DNA of 35,889 nt from an uncultured Paracoccaceae bacterium (GTDB taxonomy: Bacteria > Pseudomonadota > Alphaproteobacteria > Rhodobacterales > Rhodobacteraceae), in assembly GCA_947503775.1 (NCBI GenBank), contig CANNFE010000019.1:1-35889 (forward strand), in the 5' to 3' direction. Shown one piece after another: positions 33,774 to 35,889 of the stretch; position 1 is the stretch's first letter; the number at the start of each line of letters is the position of its first letter. Both the position numbers and the translations under genes were made by a program. A model generated the notes under the pieces. That model was not told the origin of the DNA and did no database searches. It worked only from the letters and a program-made list of their open reading frames with translations.

Positions 33774-34763
33774 TTAGCGCAATCCGGCGCGTGAGGCGGC
33801 GCGGTTGATCGCGGCGATCACCTCGTCCGGGGCAACGTGGTGCGGCATGTGGCCGACGCCGTCGATAAGGCGCAGCTGGGCGCTTTGGATCTGGTCGTAG
33901 AGCCGGACGGAGTGGATTTCGGGCGGGACGATTGGATCCTCGGCGCCGTGCAGGATCTCGACCGGCATGTCGATGGAAGGGTAGTGCGGCGACATCTCGA
34001 CCACATCGGCCTTGAGCGTGTTCACCTGGCGGGCATTGGCCCGCAGCGTGCTGCGACGGATCGAAAGGTCCGCGCCGATGAAATCGAGATAGCCGTCGGG
34101 GACCGGGTTGGGGCGGAAGATCGCCTCGACGATGGCGGGCAGCAGGCGATCACGCGGGGCATAGGCGGCCACGAGCGGCGGGATCACGGCGCCGCCGAGG
34201 GAGGAGCCGTTGATCTTGTAAAGCGGGCCCAAATCACCGGGCCAGGGATTGCTTGCGCCCGACAGGATGACGAGGGCCGAGGGATGATCGGGAAATTCCA
34301 GCGCCCAGGCCAGCGCGACGGCCCCGCCATAGGAATGGCCCAGAACGATGGGATCCTCCACCCCCAGCGCATCGGTCGCGGCCTTGAGCATGCGGGCCTG
34401 CTCGCGCGGGCTTTCGGCATCGGCGAGAAACGGATCGGTGTAGCGCGGATCGGCGCGGTCGCTCCAGCCCAATCCGGGCCGGTCGAGCACGATGACGCGG
34501 TAGCGATCCGCAAGGCGTTGCGCAAAATCGAAGGTGAAATCGCGGGTATTTCCCGACGCGCCATGAATCAGGACCAGATCCGGGCCACGCCCGCCGACGA
34601 CGGCATGGACCTGCCGCCCGCCGCCGACATCGATCAGCTGCCCGCCCGGCGGAAAGCTGATGGCCGCGCGCGCTTCCTTGCGGTCGGCGATGCGGTCGGT
34701 GATGGCGGCGCATCCCGTCAAAGCGAGCAGGGAGGACAGCGCAAGGGTCAGGGCCAATTTCAT
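33774..34763 (-). CDS. Alpha/beta-hydrolase lipoprotein
   Basis: A 329-residue serine hydrolase, probably tethered to the membrane: the N-terminus is a lipoprotein signal with lipobox LTGC (Cys18). The oxyanion motif is LIHGASGN, the nucleophile elbow is GHSYGG, the acid Asp is in LHGAEDPIV and the His in DGVGHMPHH, giving a full catalytic triad. Substrate could be a lipid or ester and is not apparent. It begins 7 bases after metA, so it is probably in the same transcript. Subtle family members include haloperoxidases and lipases. Confidence 0.88.
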   Translation of the reverse strand: MKLALTLALSSLLALTGCAAITDRIADRKEARAAISFPPGGQLIDVGGGRQVHAVVGGRGPDLVLIHGASGNTRDFTFDFAQRLADRYRVIVLDRPGLGWSDRADPRYTDPFLADAESPREQARMLKAATDALGVEDPIVLGHSYGGAVALAWALEFPDHPSALVILSGASNPWPGDLGPLYKINGSSLGGAVIPPLVAAYAPRDRLLPAIVEAIFRPNPVPDGYLDFIGADLSIRRSTLRANARQVNTLKADVVEMSPHYPSIDMPVEILHGAEDPIVPPEIHSVRLYDQIQSAQLRLIDGVGHMPHHVAPDEVIAAINRAASRAGLR

Positions 34764-34770
34764 ATCCGGG

Positions 34771-35694
34771 TCAGCTGCCGATCAGGGTCATGTCAAAGTG
34801 GGTGGTCTGGTATATCTCGTTGATCCAGTTGCCATATAGAAGATGCGCGTGGCTTCTCCACCGGTTGAGCGGTGCCCTCGCGGGATCGTCATCGGGAAAG
34901 TAATGGAGCGGCGTCTGGATCTGCTGCCCCGCGACCTGCGATTGCGCCAGATCGCGGTCGTATTCCTGCTTGAGGGTGCCGCTGTCATATTCGAAATGGT
35001 TGAGGATGTAGATCGCGCGATGGGCCGGATCCTCGATCAGGCAGGGGCCGGTCTCGTCGCTGCCCAAAAGCTGGGTGACGCCTGCGGGCAGATCTTTGGC
35101 GCGAATCTCGGTCCAGCGCGAAACGGGGACCACGCAATCGTCGGAGAAGCCGCGCAGATAGGGCGAATTGGGCGCAAGATTGGCATGCCGGAAGCAGCCG
35201 AAGAGCTTGGCGTCCAGCATATGCTTGGGCACGCCGTGGAAATGGTTCAGCATCGCCATCCCGCCCCAGCAGACCCCGAAGGTGGAATGCACGTTGGTCT
35301 GCGTCCAGTCCATCACCTCGGTCAGCTCGTCCCAATAGGTGACCTCCTCGAAGGGGAGGTGTTCAATGGGCGCCCCGGTGATGACGAGGCCGTCGAATTT
35401 CTCGTCCTTCACGTCCTGAAACGGGCGGTAGAACTCGGCCATATGCTCGGAGGCGGTGTTGCGCGTCTGGTGTTCAGACATGCGGATGAGGCTGAACTCG
35501 ATCTGCAAAGGCGTCGCCCCGATCAGACGCGCGAACTGCGTCTCGGTCTGGATCTTTTTGGGCATCAGATTGAGCAGCCCGATCCGCAGGGGCCGAATAT
35601 CCTGCCGCGCCGCCTGAGCCTCGGACATGACCATGACGCCTTCCTCGGTCAGGACGTCAAAGGCGGGCAGGGAGGCAGGCAGTGTGATCGGCAT
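34771..35694 (-). CDS. metA: Homoserine O-acetyltransferase (MetA family)
   Basis: A 307-residue methionine-pathway enzyme that activates homoserine. The glutamine-amidotransferase-like fold has the catalytic Cys142 in FGVCWGG and His233/Glu235 in LNHFEYD. Acyl specificity in this family is set by residue 111, Glu for acetyl and Gly for succinyl. Here the segment is [14 protein letters not shown] with Glu111, so acetyl-CoA is predicted. Its start follows CCGGAGACGTTCC. GGAACGTC occurs twice (35695..35702 and 35713..35720), 18 bases apart, just upstream. No SAM-II riboswitch is recognisable. It heads a leftward set with the hydrolase, ppk2 and tetR. Confidence 0.94.
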   Translation of the reverse strand: MPITLPASLPAFDVLTEEGVMVMSEAQAARQDIRPLRIGLLNLMPKKIQTETQFARLIGATPLQIEFSLIRMSEHQTRNTASEHMAEFYRPFQDVKDEKFDGLVITGAPIEHLPFEEVTYWDELTEVMDWTQTNVHSTFGVCWGGMAMLNHFHGVPKHMLDAKLFGCFRHANLAPNSPYLRGFSDDCVVPVSRWTEIRAKDLPAGVTQLLGSDETGPCLIEDPAHRAIYILNHFEYDSGTLKQEYDRDLAQSQVAGQQIQTPLHYFPDDDPARAPLNRWRSHAHLLYGNWINEIYQTTHFDMTLIGS

Positions 35695-35814
35695 GGAACG
35701 TCTCCGGTGGTCGGAACGTCCGAGATAGGCGGGATGGGGGGGATGCTCAAGGTAGGGAGGGAGGACGATAGGTGGGAACTACTTGAAGTTTAGATGTTAC
35801 AAGAGTTTTTGAGC

Positions 35815-35889
35815 CTAGGGTCAGGACTCATTGAGTTTCAAAGCCAGTAGATGACGAGGGCGGCAAGTGCGATAGCTGACAGGAAGACT
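35815..35889 (-). mobile_element. Right end of an IS5-type insertion sequence (right copy)
   Basis: It is the exact inverted partner of bases 1..74, again with the terminal repeat facing inward and CTAG at the junction. One further base at 35889 extends the IS sequence. Only the element's 3' end is in the window. Confidence 0.75.
35838..35889 (-). CDS. IS5-type transposase, C-terminal fragment
   Basis: The minus strand repeats the tail VFLSAIALAALVIYWL and a TGA stop at 35840..35838, identical to the left copy. The remainder is beyond the window edge. Confidence 0.65.
   Translation of the reverse strand, partial: VFLSAIALAALVIYWL

Noticed and set aside
35695-35814. SAM-II or SAM/SAH riboswitch before metA
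   Set aside because: The leader does not contain the conserved core or pseudoknot segments; only two direct repeats are seen.

Overview
The window looks like chromosomal DNA from an alphaproteobacterium of the Rhodobacterales (Roseobacter-type Rhodobacteraceae). The evidence is high GC; the order rplU-rpmA ... obgE-proB-proA-chpT-like; ornithine-lipid genes olsBA; an L21 with a helix-hairpin-helix tail; a CtaA/COX15-type haem A synthase; and a PPK2 beside a TetR regulator. No species can be named from sequence alone. The two ends are identical 74-bp inverted repeats carrying the last codons of an IS5-type transposase and its terminal repeat, so the window is unique DNA between two copies of the same insertion sequence.

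Region 1 (about 0.3-11.3 kb) is a divergent catabolic locus around a FadR-type GntR regulator. The leftward operon encodes a metallo-beta-lactamase-fold lactonase, a HAD phosphatase, a RhaD-like class II aldolase and a D-ribulokinase-like FGGY kinase. The rightward operon encodes a complete CUT1 sugar ABC transporter (ATPase, binding protein, two permeases), a Tm-1-like/UPF0261 protein and a second, short class II aldolase. Most neighbours overlap by 1-4 bases. Matching TGTATACA-like palindromes lie in front of both operons. It reads as an import, lactone-opening, phosphorylation and aldol-cleavage pathway for a carbohydrate I cannot identify; this is the best candidate for undescribed biology here.

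Region 2 (11.3-14 kb) has an intergenic repeat element, tRNA-Ser(CGA), a secreted DUF2059 protein, and the L21/L27 genes with a strong promoter and a terminator. Region 3 (14-21 kb) runs rightward: an RtcB-like RNA ligase, a LysE exporter, three GNAT domains in two genes, obgE, proB and proA. Region 4 (21-29.1 kb) is a mix of housekeeping genes: a ChpT-like phosphotransferase, DUF3553, olsBA, a ThiE-like protein, TrmJ, CtaA, an M32 carboxypeptidase, an enoyl-CoA hydratase-like protein and a thioesterase.

Region 5 (29.1-30.3 kb) is rplM-rpsI with promoter and terminator. Region 6 (30.3-32.2 kb) contains a repeat-rich spacer, a sulfotransferase-like gene and a clearly AT-rich island with a HEPN-like ORF interrupted by an in-frame amber codon. 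Region 7 (32.2-35.7 kb) is a leftward set metA, alpha/beta-hydrolase lipoprotein, ppk2, tetR.

Three intergenic spacers (near 0.25, 11.45 and 30.35 kb) share an array of ATRCCG hexamers at exactly 11-bp spacing plus a GTTAAC box. Two of them also carry ATAAGC/GCTTAT palindromes.
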